Positions 55,039 through 64,000 of a stretch of 64,000 nucleotides of DNA are shown piece by piece. Position 1 is the first letter of the stretch; each line of letters opens with the position of its first letter. This DNA comes from Ischnura elegans. Lineage: Eukaryota; Arthropoda; Insecta; Odonata; Coenagrionidae. The notes beneath the pieces are model-generated. The model saw only the letters and a list, made by a program, of their open reading frames with translations, had not been told where the DNA came from and ran no database searches. The stretch spans positions 59,256,069 through 59,320,068 of the forward strand of contig NC_060254.1 in assembly GCF_921293095.1 (NCBI RefSeq), written 5' to 3'. The position numbers were made by a program, and so were the translations under genes.

Positions 55039-55720
55039 GTGGATCGTAATTATGAAATTTTCTCGGTATTCGCATCAGGTATATAATTATGTAATAATCA
55101 ACCTCGCATTTATAAATTCATTTACCTGATGTGACCCCAGAGAAAACTTCATGAATTATACTGGAATACCTATTTTAAAAGATTTCTTCTGAAGCGATAA
55201 CAGAACGCGGAACACATAATGCTACCACGGAAATAATGGAAGAACGAAAGAGGACAAGGTAAACGACAGTGGATCGTAAAAATAAAGTTTTCACTGTCTT
55301 CAGAGCCGCTATAACTACTCAATAATTTACCTGGCATATATAAATTCATTTAGCTGATGTGACACGCGAGAAAACTTCATAATTACAGCAATATATATTT
55401 TTTTAAATTCTTCTTTGTCGATTACAGAACTAGGAACACAAAATTATACCACGTAAATAATGGAAGAACGAAATAGGACAAGGAAAACGACAGTGAACCG
55501 TAAATATTAAGTTTTCGCTGTCTTCACAGCCGCTATAATATACAATAATTTATTTGGCATGTATTAAATGGCATTCATTTACCTGGTCTGACGCCCAGGA
55601 AACTTCATAAATACTGCAGAAATATTTTAAAATAATTCTTCTGTAGCGATCACAGAACTAAGAACACAAAATTCTACCACGGAAACAGAGGAAGAACGAG
55701 AGAGGAGAGATAAAAGAGAT
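55039..55720. repeat. ~227-bp tandem repeat, three copies (family T1)
   Basis: Copies start at GTGGATCGTAATTATGAAAT (55039), GTGGATCGTAAAAATAAAGT (55269) and GTGAACCGTAAATATTAAGT (55493), periods 230 and 224. Common words are TATAAATTCATTTA, GATGTGAC, GAAAACTTCAT, ACAGAAC, ACCACG and AATGGAAGAACGA. The array runs directly into a GA-rich tract. Confidence 0.75.
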
Positions 55721-56130
55721 TCTAAGAGGAAAATTTATGGACACGCGGGTTAAGGGGACGAGGCGATAAGATTAGCAACAAGGAGAATGCAAGGGAATGG
55801 AAAGGATTGTGACGTAAGAGAGATGGGACGAGAGGGAAAAGCTTCGGACGGGGGAAATGGAAGTGGAAGGAGGGGAAGAAGATGAAAGAGAGATATTAAT
55901 GGGTGGGTTGAGGGAGAGGGGAAAAATAAGGGGAGGGTTGCAGAGAGGAGGGGTCGGATGAGACCCCAGCTGAGAGAGATGGGAGATCCAGAGAGCAATG
56001 GAGAAAGAGAGTGGAATACTTCATCCGACAGGCGCCGGGATGGCGCCTGCGCCGGAAAGAGTTGAAAGGGAGAAGGGAAAGAGGAGGAAAACGGATTCAA
56101 AACAAGAGAAGGATGATATTGGGAGAGAAG
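55721..56130. repeat. Purine-rich tract after T1
   Basis: GA-rich + strand beginning ACACGCGGGTTAAGGGGACG. The 116-codon minus frame is a Pro/Ser/Leu-rich complement and the 62-codon plus frame is Glu/Lys/Arg-rich. Both are explained by composition. Confidence 0.55.
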
Positions 56131-56365
56131 TGGAGTTAGATATTGAAGAAATCATCCAATCAACGACAGAAACAACGCCGACTTAACTACCATCAGAGAG
56201 TATAAAATCTAATGTGTCTCTAATCTAATAAATCTAATATAAAAATTATGTAAATCCAATAAATATTAATGTATATATTGTATTTAATGTAAATATTGCA
56301 CTTTATGGACAGTTGTGTCTGATACACATAGTATAATCGTCCATCGCTAATGAGTTCCAGGAGGC
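56131..56365. other. AT-rich spacer
   Basis: TAATCTAATAAATCTAATAT-type low-complexity AT text at 56220-56300 separates the two tandem-array modules. Confidence 0.4.
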
Positions 56366-56368
56366 GTG

Positions 56369-57060
56369 CGAATTTGATGGATTACTATATGAACCTAACA
56401 CTTTTGGTCAGAACTGGATGCAAAATTCCAAATACATTTACTTTATTGCATTAGTAGAAGTACAAGAAGTCTATACGTAGTTAGTACATAGAAATTGATG
56501 CTGTCATTAAGATATTACAGTGGAAAGAACATACAATCTAAAGAATTGAAAACAGAACAATACTTTTCGCGCAGTCTTGACATAAAGAGTGAATTTCAGT
56601 TGTGCGAATTGGAAGGGTGACTATATAAACCTGGCACTTCCGGTCAGAACCGGAAGCAATTTTCAAACGCATATTCTCCATTGTATTTGTAAAATTCCAA
56701 GAATTTCAACAGTAATTACCTTATAAACATAGATATAGTCGTTATGCTATTACAATGGAAAGAACATACAACTCCGGGCACTGAAAAGCAAATTATACTT
56801 TTTGCGCAGTCTTGAGGTAAAGAGTGAATTTGAGTCATCCGAATTTGAGGGATGACTGCATAAACCTGGCACTCCCGGTCAGAACCGGAAGCAAATATCA
56901 ATAGTATGAATTCTATAACATTTGTAATAGTACACTGAGTATTAAAATAGAAGTTTTATTAAATTAAATGCAGTCGTTAGGCTACTACAGTAGAAAGATC
57001 ATACGACCCCAAAGCCTGAAAACGGAATAATTTTTGGCGCAGTCGTGAGTGTTTCGTGTG
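56369..57060. repeat. ~236-bp tandem repeat, three copies (family T2)
   Basis: Copies start near 56369, 56606 and 56841 (periods 237 and 235). Landmarks: GAATTTGA(T/G)GGATGACT, AACCTGGCACT, CCGGTCAGAACCGGAAGCAA (with an ACCGG/CCGGT hairpin), ATGCTATTACAATGGAAAGA, GCGCAGTCTTGAGG and AAAGAGTGAATTT. The array is followed by a GA-rich tract, as T1 is. Confidence 0.75.
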
Positions 57061-57124
57061 GATCCAACCGTCGGTATTCGCAAATGTGACTGTGTGAGAG
57101 CGATTCAATGTGTTATGAGCGTGT

Positions 57125-57600
57125 ACACGTGGAGGGTTTTCCAGTCTGGGTGAGAAACGAGGGTTAAAGAGGGAGTGGAGTGTAGGGGAAAATTTTCGGG
57201 GGCGGAAGAAGAGAGAGAAAGAGAGTAGGGGGTTGTGGGTGTGTGAGCAGGGGGAAGGGGAGGGGAGGGAGTGACGTTGGGAGGGCGCCGAAGGGGTGGG
57301 TCTGGGCCAACCCTAACCACCAAATCAATGCGGTAGGTCATGGCATTCTCTCCAGCGGCGGGAGAAGGGTACGTGTACGAAGAGGGGATGACATAAAGAG
57401 AGAGAGAGGTACAGAAAGATAAAAGGAAGCAGTGAGAGATCTCTCTCTTTCCTTTTCAACGACGTAACGAAAGAGAGAGGGGGTAGGGACGGAGCGGAAG
57501 GATCGCCCACCGAAAAAGGTCGTGGAGATTCTGGAGGGGAAGATGGGGACCACGAAGCGGGAAGATATCTCAGAGAAAAGATGCTTCCTCATAAAAGAAG
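57125..57600. repeat. Purine-rich tract after T2
   Basis: GA-rich + strand with AGAGAGAGAG runs (57400-57410, 57469-57480). Minus frames of 84, 78 and 61 codons are composition effects. No domain is seen in either strand. Confidence 0.55.
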
Positions 57601-58475
57601 TGGAGGAGTATTTCAGGACGTTTGGGATTTAATACTCAAATAGGGAATGGTTTTAAAAACTTGAATTGATATCATGACTCGTATATGATTTAAAGTGATC
57701 ATTTTTTGTTCCTGAAAATAATCCTTTGCGAAAAACCCAGGAGAAAGCTTTTAAGCTGGGGACTGTGGCTTGAAAATCAAAAGTGATTCTTATTTGAACT
57801 TGGTTTGTTAGCTCTCAGAAAAATTTTTATCCTAGCAATGAAATCTCAATTGTAAAGTCAATTAACGAATTTAGGGTTGAGAAGGACTGGAAAGAAAGTC
57901 CTTCCCCGTTGGCCCTTGCAATCCAAGATCATTTATAAAAATATTTTATATTGTACGTTGATCATAGCAAAATATTACATTAAAAGTATTGTGTAAAATA
58001 AGTTAGGAAAATATATAGTGATAAAAAAAGGTAAAGAATCTCCCTCTTATGTGGACGTTAGCGGGTAATTTTTGAAATGGTGAATCAATTGAGAAGCCTT
58101 GATTACAACATCATTAAGCATTATGTAGACAACTTCGGCCATAAATTTTTAGAAGCACAAAATCCTGAAATTTGGTACTGTTTCTCCAAAACATTTATAT
58201 AGTCAAACCAGTTTCTGTACTTCTGTCCCTTCTCAAGGGATCCAACCTACAAAAGGCTACATTATAAAATTAAGATTCTGATGAGGCATTTTAAAAATTA
58301 TTGTCAAGCGTATAGCCAATAAAGGACATATGGGGAGAAGGGCTGGTAGGATTTCTCCTAATTTACTTTATTCCAAGTTGACCAAGAACCGATCTAACTT
58401 TTCCGAACTGGTCTACGTAACTAAAGAGGTACAACCCACAGTTAGTTTCGATGCTTCCTTATCAATTATTATGGT
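57601..58475. other. Intergenic DNA, no gene seen
   Basis: AT-rich, without frames above 60 codons or a noticed repeat partner. Confidence 0.3.
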
Positions 58476-58477
58476 TT

Positions 58478-58535
58478 AGATCGGGGTAAGCTCGGCTTTG
58501 AACTACGTAAACCAACCTTAGAACTGTAAGAACAG
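58478..58535 (+). repeat. SINE S3 tail fragment
   Basis: TTTAGATCGGGGTAAGCTCG and AACTACGTAAACCAACCTTA resemble GATTCGGGGTGAGCTC and AACTATCCAAACCAAC at 19025-19065. It is the tail only. Confidence 0.35.
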
Positions 58536-59700
58536 ATGGATGAAGATGAAAAACATTGTTTAGGAATGCTATGATAAGAGAACAAGTAAGTGGCTGCAGA
58601 CAGATAAAAGTGAATTCTACGCGGAATGACGGAATCGTAAAAAAAAACTTTTTACTATGTTTGGCCTTCAAAGATATTTCTGATGCCGACCTTATTATCA
58701 AAACATAAATACCATCACGACTGCCAACTGCAGTTTTTCAACCTAGATAACGAAATAAGTATGAAAAAGCCGTGAAATTGTATTTCCATATCCGATCGCA
58801 TCAATGAACGCGATTACCTTGCCAATGGCATCAGAGACTCACTAAACGATTTCTCTGGGAGTGACAGTATTTGTATCGATGCATGTCTAGATATTTTCAA
58901 ATTACGTCAGATGGCACATGTACGGTGCAATTGGCATTTGAAGGTCTCAAAGTCATTATAGCTTCACATAGGCTGTAGCAACATATAGATAAATTTGAAT
59001 AGTCCGTTTTGGAGGAATAGTTTTAGTATTGACCTGATAATGAGACAAGTGGTACAACCTTTTCTGAAGTTACTCTAAGTTAGCTAACGAAAAGATTCCC
59101 AGATTTATATATATTTCGTTTATATTAGTTAGGAGTGGGAAAAAGTGAAGTTTTTTTTATATCATAATCAAAATTGGCATTTATGTTTCCCTAGTAAAAC
59201 ATTTTGGAATCAATAAAATCTGAAACCATAATATCAAGGAGTAAATGCAAGAGATAAACCAAGACGAAAGAAAATAATCTACCACTACCTCCAAGCACTT
59301 TGAAAATCCCCCATGCTTTACGCTGAGTTTTATTAGCAGCGGAGCTTTCTTCTCAAGTACAAACTTTTGACTTACTCCCCATTAAAAATAATGTAAAAAG
59401 TCTAATTAAAGAATACAAATGTATGGGCAGATATTCAATCACATCAAAAAAGTTAATATACGATCCGAGAGAAAGGATGGGAGCGTATTGGAACCAAAAT
59501 TACGAAAAATTATATTCATCTACACATTCGGAAAAGATACTAAGTTGGTGAAAGACAATGTTACCAACCTCCAATAAAATACACACGGAGTTGCGGCGAG
59601 AGTAAAAGTGTCTCCAAGCTAGAGAGCGAGGAGACCGCCTTAATCATCTAGACGCCGAGAATAACTCAAGGCGAAAAAAGAAATGAACTGTCAATTGCGA
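58536..59700. other. Intergenic DNA, no gene seen
   Basis: AT-rich. One 79-codon minus frame (58462-58701) overlaps the SINE tail and has no domain. Confidence 0.3.
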
Positions 59701-59714
59701 TGTATACTACTGCG

Positions 59715-60020
59715 CAGTGGGAATAGAAAGGGAGGTGAAGAAGAATGGTTTGTGCCGACCACGCAAAAGGGGGAACAAGAGGGAAATGCGAGCAGTTGGG
59801 GGTGCTTGCACAATCAATGACGCTGCACTGCGTCAGAGGTGACGTCACTCGGAGAGATGAAAGGCTAGGCGAATGCGAGTGTGAGGAAGAGGGTAGTCTT
59901 TTCGGGAAGGAGAGGGGGAGAAGGAAGGGGGATGCAATGGTCTGGGGTGAGGGAAAGAGGGGTGGGAAAATTGGCCAAAAAAGAATGGGTGATGAAAAAA
60001 GAGAAAACGAGTGACAAAAT
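59715..60020. repeat. Purine-rich tract
   Basis: GA-rich + strand (GGAGAGGGGGAGAAGGAAGG). The 89-codon plus frame is Gly/Glu/Lys/Arg-rich and the overlapping minus frames are its complement. No domain. Confidence 0.5.
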
Positions 60021-61790
60021 GGGCGAATCCTTAACCGAGTGAGTCAAGATGTTGAATATCAATATAATTTTTCGAGTTGATTATAATAAAAATTTCCGCA
60101 AGCTCTCATCGTAATCTTCCGTTATTATTATATAACCGATAGTCGTTATATTGATAAAGCTCGTGTTTTTGAAAGCAAGACAATAAAATTTTCAATCTTT
60201 CAGTCTCCATGATATGTGTCGTCATGCGTTTCAAGAGTGTTGAGAAAGAAGCATACTACAAAGGATAATAAATGTTTGAACGAGGAATTTCAGATGTAAG
60301 GTGGAACTACACATCCATGTTATTACACCTATAACAGAGGTAGAAGCATTATAAGCCATTTTTTATGAGTTAATTACAAATACCTTAAACTCTGATTATG
60401 GACGATGGAACATACATACCCGAGGTCTAATAATAGTTTAATTTAAGTAGCTCTGTAATTTTTAAAAAGAAACATATTCAATACAATACAATTTTTTAAG
60501 CGTTTATCATACAGATTTAGAACCTCACGGATGCTACTCATGCTATGGGCAGCAATATAAAAGTATTTTGATTAAATCATTTTAGATGGGCAACTGATAC
60601 GCATAAACGATTTCGAGGATCCAAGAAAAAGTTTACCCATCTTGCTAATGACTCAAATTTATTTTGCCAAATGATAGGTAATTTTTACAAGCTTTTTGAT
60701 AACTTACTTCGTCTTTTTGTGTTTCATCGATGGAATCTTGTACAATCAATTTTTAACGCACTTCTCATTGTCAGATCGGGTTAATATTTCGCGCACTTGG
60801 TTGCTTCTAGTGACATCACAATATTCAGACAACTGAAATCTTGTTCTATTGTGCTCCAAATAAATATTTCCATACGGAAAATATTTTTAAATTTTCTCAA
60901 TATATGGCTTTAATTACAATTAGTAGTTCCGCTTTTTCTCCGTTCCGTTTGTTAAAGTCTCATAATACCGCCCAGCCTATTCATTCCCTTTCTTGCCTTC
61001 CCTTTCATTACCTGTTATCCCTATCGTCTATTACTGGGTCTAGCCTTCCGAGCGTAGAGAATATCCCTATAGGGGATGGGAGAACAATGCACTAGCCGCG
61101 CGCGCGCGCGTAGTTTTGCTATCCCCTATCTCGCGTCAGAAACAAATAGAAATTAAAAAAAAAAAAACAGAACCAAACGGGATAAAATCGGGGAAAGCGA
61201 GGGTAAGCAGCATCGAACGTGGAGTGAGGTATCGTAGACGATAGAAGTCTTCTCCTATTTTTTTCTTCTAAATTTTCTTTTTTTTCTCATTCCTCACGGT
61301 GTAGGTGGTCTCCACGTGGAAATCAGTCTATCTCCGTCCACCACCAGAGGCGTTCGGGTCGATATAATCACGCGACTCTACAACGTTTTCTCCCCTCCAT
61401 GCTCTAAACGCTATGGCGCTTCCCTCTACGTCCGCCTTACAAAGAGAGACCCCTCAGCAAAAGTCCTCATCTCTCCAACCGCACATTCTACGCCCCCTCA
61501 CCTTTCCCCTCCATCTAAAAGCTCCCAACTTCATCTTACAAAACACACTCACTCATACACTATTGCGCGGCACCGGTCTGATCTATTTACTCCGTTAGCC
61601 ACACTCGAGACTTCGCTTCGCGTCAACTCCGCGGAGTGAGTGAACCCTAGAAAAGGGGTGGATGTGCACTTAATATGTGTGTGTTCCCGCCAAAAAATTA
61701 TTATTTCATTCCAATCCGCCCATCGAAGAGGTAAGGAAGATGTATTCGTTCTTTCCGTTCAATTGACTGGTTGGTTGTTTATTTTACCAG
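60021..61790. other. Intergenic DNA with (GC)n run and pyrimidine-rich region
   Basis: A CGCGCGCGCGCG run is at 61097-61111. From 61240 to 61640 the + strand is CT-rich with 107- and 61-codon frames that overlap out of register and have no domain. Confidence 0.3.
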
Positions 61791-61796
61791 CGAAGT

Positions 61797-62075
61797 GTCG
61801 ATTCGATTCCTCGATTCTTCGATTCCTAGATTCTTCGATTCCTCGGCTCTTCGATTCCTCGATTATTCGGTATTGGATTACTCTATTCTTGGGTTTCTCG
61901 ATTCTCAAATGCTTCGATTCCTCGATTATTCGATTTTTCTATTCTTAGATTCCTCGATCATTCGATACCTAGATTCTTCGATTCCTCGATTAATCGGTTT
62001 ATCTATTCTTGGATTCCTCGATTCTTAGATGCTTCGATTCCTCGATTATTCGATTTCTCTATTCTTCGATTTTAA
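61797..62075. repeat. TTCGATTCCTCGATTC minisatellite
   Basis: About 280 bp of imperfect repeats of an 8-9-bp core (CGATTCYT, with CTAGATTC and CGATTATT variants). A higher-order unit of ~110 bp may exist (GATTATTCGGT..TTCTTGGGTTTCTCGATTCT and similar later). The Ser/Asp/Phe-rich frames across it are translations of the repeat. Confidence 0.8.
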
Positions 62076-62079
62076 TTCT

Positions 62080-63240
62080 TTTCTTAATTTTGTTTATGAA
62101 ATTTAGTAATTATATTTTAATTACATAGTGATGATATGATTGATGCTTTTGTTTCCGTATTCTTTAATTTCACTCTTTAAGCTCTACAGAGTAATATTTT
62201 TTACGTGGTTGTCTTGTCGCCTGGAATCAAGTGATATTTTACTTGGAGCTTAAGACATTAGAACCGACGGAATCGTTTTGGTAGATTCGGAATAGAAATG
62301 TGAGAACTGGAATCGCGATTGGAGTCGAGAAAATTTTGTAATCTACCCATCACTCGTTTCTACCTCTCTGGTAAACTTGTTCCGTCGCATCGAGGCATTT
62401 ACTCTTCGAGCGTGATACTCAAGGTGGCGAAAAGGAAGCGATAGGAAAAAATAAAAGAAGTATCCACCTACAGCTTCATCGTTTCTAGTGTTTCGTCATA
62501 ATCTCGTAAATGGAAAGCTTCAATGAAATATCTCTTTGTGACTAAAGGAGAACTATTTCGTACTTGATTCCGGTGGAGTTTGTAAGGTGGTGTATTTTCA
62601 TTGATAACGCGTGGTAGAGATACGATTTGGATACGTCAATTCTATACGAACTTGCTGTATGGAATTTTATCGTGGTAAATCAAATGAGTAGATAACCCTA
62701 AAAAATGATTCGGGAGTATTGAAATCTGTCGAGATGTAACAACTTAAGTGTGTGGAGTAAGTTATCAGTCCTTTTATTAAGATTTTGTTACAAATATACG
62801 CATCACTTCCACAGTAACGGTATTTTTTCATAATGCTTGACTTACTATTTGAAATATCTGACAAAAATATAAATGAAGTGACAAAAGAAAAGGAAATGGT
62901 ATCGAAATAAATTATCAGATTAATCAACTGTATGATACACGATTAAAAAGTCATATTATAATAAATGTAAACAATTTTATTAAGGACACTGCAATTGAAC
63001 TTCGCAAAAACTGGCACCCGCTATAAAGTCCTAACCGACTTCGCTGGGCCAAAATTGTAGCGATTATTTATACAAGATACATAATTAATGAATATTAGAA
63101 TTTATTTTATTTATACATTATTCTAAATTCTGCAATCGTTTTGAAATTGCTATGTTGTATTCAATAGACCTCTTAGAGTAAGGATATGTAGGGGTCGGAT
63201 GACGAATAATTTGCTAACAATATACCTGGAGCGTCTCAAT
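62080..63240. other. Intergenic DNA, no gene seen
   Basis: AT-rich to mixed. An 86-codon minus frame at 62667-62927 has no recognisable domain. No repeat partner was noticed. Confidence 0.3.
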
Positions 63241-63244
63241 GTTA

Positions 63245-63415
63245 ACATGGCATGGAGTAACGTGATTCCCATACGATTTGAGAATGCATCCACGAACATG
63301 CGAGAACACATGCTAGAACACATGCGAGAATGCGTTGATGCATGACGCAATTTTGATTGCGCCTTCGCATGTACGTCAGATTGCGCAATTCCGTGAACCG
63401 TGTAAAACGGCCTTT
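63245..63415. mobile_element. MITE with AAGGCCGTTTTACACGG ends, truncated copy 3
   Basis: The right end CCGTGTAAAACGGCCTTTATA and the interior GACGCAATTTTGATTGCGCC match copies 1 and 2. The left terminus is missing or rearranged. GAACACATGC(G/T)AGAA occurs three times near 63300, a local repeat. Confidence 0.6.
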
Positions 63416-63730
63416 ATAAATTTCGTTCGTTTTCATGCACTTGAGGGTGAAGTCTACGAGTAACATGGGTAGGAAATAAAACCGTAGGAGGTGAAAGCCT
63501 AGATTGGAAATGGCGAAGGCTTGATGACGTAGAAGATGAATCACATAAGGATGGAATTCTAGGAATTTTAACAGGATGGCGGTTGCTGCTGATGTGATGT
63601 GCGCTGTCTGCAACGGATCTTCAATTTTCGTCTTTCCTTCCTCACACCCGAGGAATGTCTTCCCCAACCCTCGCTTTGAACGACTTTCCCTGACAATAGA
63701 ATCAACTGCATCCATCATAATATTTTCCAA
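63416..63730 (-). other. N-terminal part of the window's longest open frame (162 codons)
   Basis: A minus frame runs from 63730 to 63242. Its first ~100 codons (for example ENIMMDAVDSIVRESRSKRG) lie outside known repeats and its last ~55 come from the MITE. No domain is recognised, and the last part has a hydrophobic patch. It could be an exon extended into a MITE or a chance frame. Confidence 0.2.
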
Positions 63731-63837
63731 TCCACAAACGGTTTTTTCACCACCCTTTCAAAACGAAATTTATCATATATTTTTCCTAAATAAGTAAATA
63801 TTTTTTATTTACATTTAAAAGTATTGAAAATCGTCGT

Positions 63838-64000
63838 AACAAATTGCCAATTCTTGGTACTTATTTATTTTTCCGGCTATTGTCTTCTCGATGTTATGAG
63901 ACAGTGGCACAGCAATATCAGTTATGTAACAAGTTCTATATTTCTTCTCAATCAACATTATACCTGGTCTATAATTGGCTGTAGTTTTTTCTTAGAGTTT
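63838..64000 (-). pseudogene. Non-LTR retrotransposon C-terminal domain, cut by window edge
   Basis: On the minus strand the frame reads TANYRPGIMLIEKKYRTCYI TDIAVPLSHNIEKTIAG..KINKYQELAI, then a stop after the copy diverges. 'NRPDI.L..K...C.IID.A.P...NI..K...K..KYQ.L' is the block immediately before the one preserved at 27575-27905, and the overlap (DIAVPLSHNIEKTI) is nearly identical. A stop at the window edge shows decay or a frame change. Confidence 0.65.

Noticed and set aside
61640..62028. Frames of 102 and 85 codons with DSSI-type repeats
   Set aside because: They are translations of the CGATTC minisatellite and would not be conserved protein.

Overview
This window reads as intergenic, transposon-dense DNA of a large arthropod genome, most likely an insect. 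No intact host protein gene, rRNA, CRISPR array or bacterial-style operon is visible. The DNA is AT-rich and nearly every reading frame is short. The recognisable coding pieces are 3' ends of non-LTR retrotransposons (LINEs), and the RNA-like pieces are tRNA-derived SINEs plus a decayed tRNA-Phe. The species cannot be fixed from this sequence.

Layout. 0-5 kb: a fold-back MITE, a retroposed insert, a duplicated block split by a hAT-type MITE, and a TTAA-flanked element. 5-13.4 kb: LINE 3' ends and tRNA-derived SINEs in mostly single-copy DNA. 13.7-15.5 kb: a roughly 145-bp satellite interrupted by a TTAA-flanked element that contains a second one. 15.8-19.8 kb: DNA transposons (TA-flanked, TGCCCC-ended and hAT-like) and a SINE. 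20-22.2 kb: palindromic ATCG-rich repeats. 23.6-25.2 kb: a long inverted repeat and a LINE end split by three insertions. 26-32.6 kb: tandem repeats, a LINE C-terminus, MITEs and purine-rich DNA. 36.5-41.2 kb: two LINE ends on the minus strand, a jockey-like RT end, a second LINE tail, a MITE and another TTAA-type element. 45-51.4 kb: SINE, RT remnant, tRNA-Phe pseudogene, a 2-kb purine-rich tract with tandem repeats, and another LINE end. 53.5-57.6 kb: RT scraps, a decayed open frame of unknown origin, and two modules each made of three ~230-bp repeats followed by a GA-rich tract. 61.8-62.1 kb: a TTCGATTCC-type minisatellite. 63.2-64 kb: a MITE and a LINE C-terminus cut by the window edge.

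How the parts relate. At least six copies of one LINE 3' end share a GRPR-type C-terminal tail and a GATGAT terminus. Insertions inside these copies give relative ages. The most interesting leads are the decayed frame at 53.87-54.70 kb (a possible old viral or host gene), a recurring hammerhead-like motif often found in inverted repeats, and the repeated tandem-array plus GA-tract modules.
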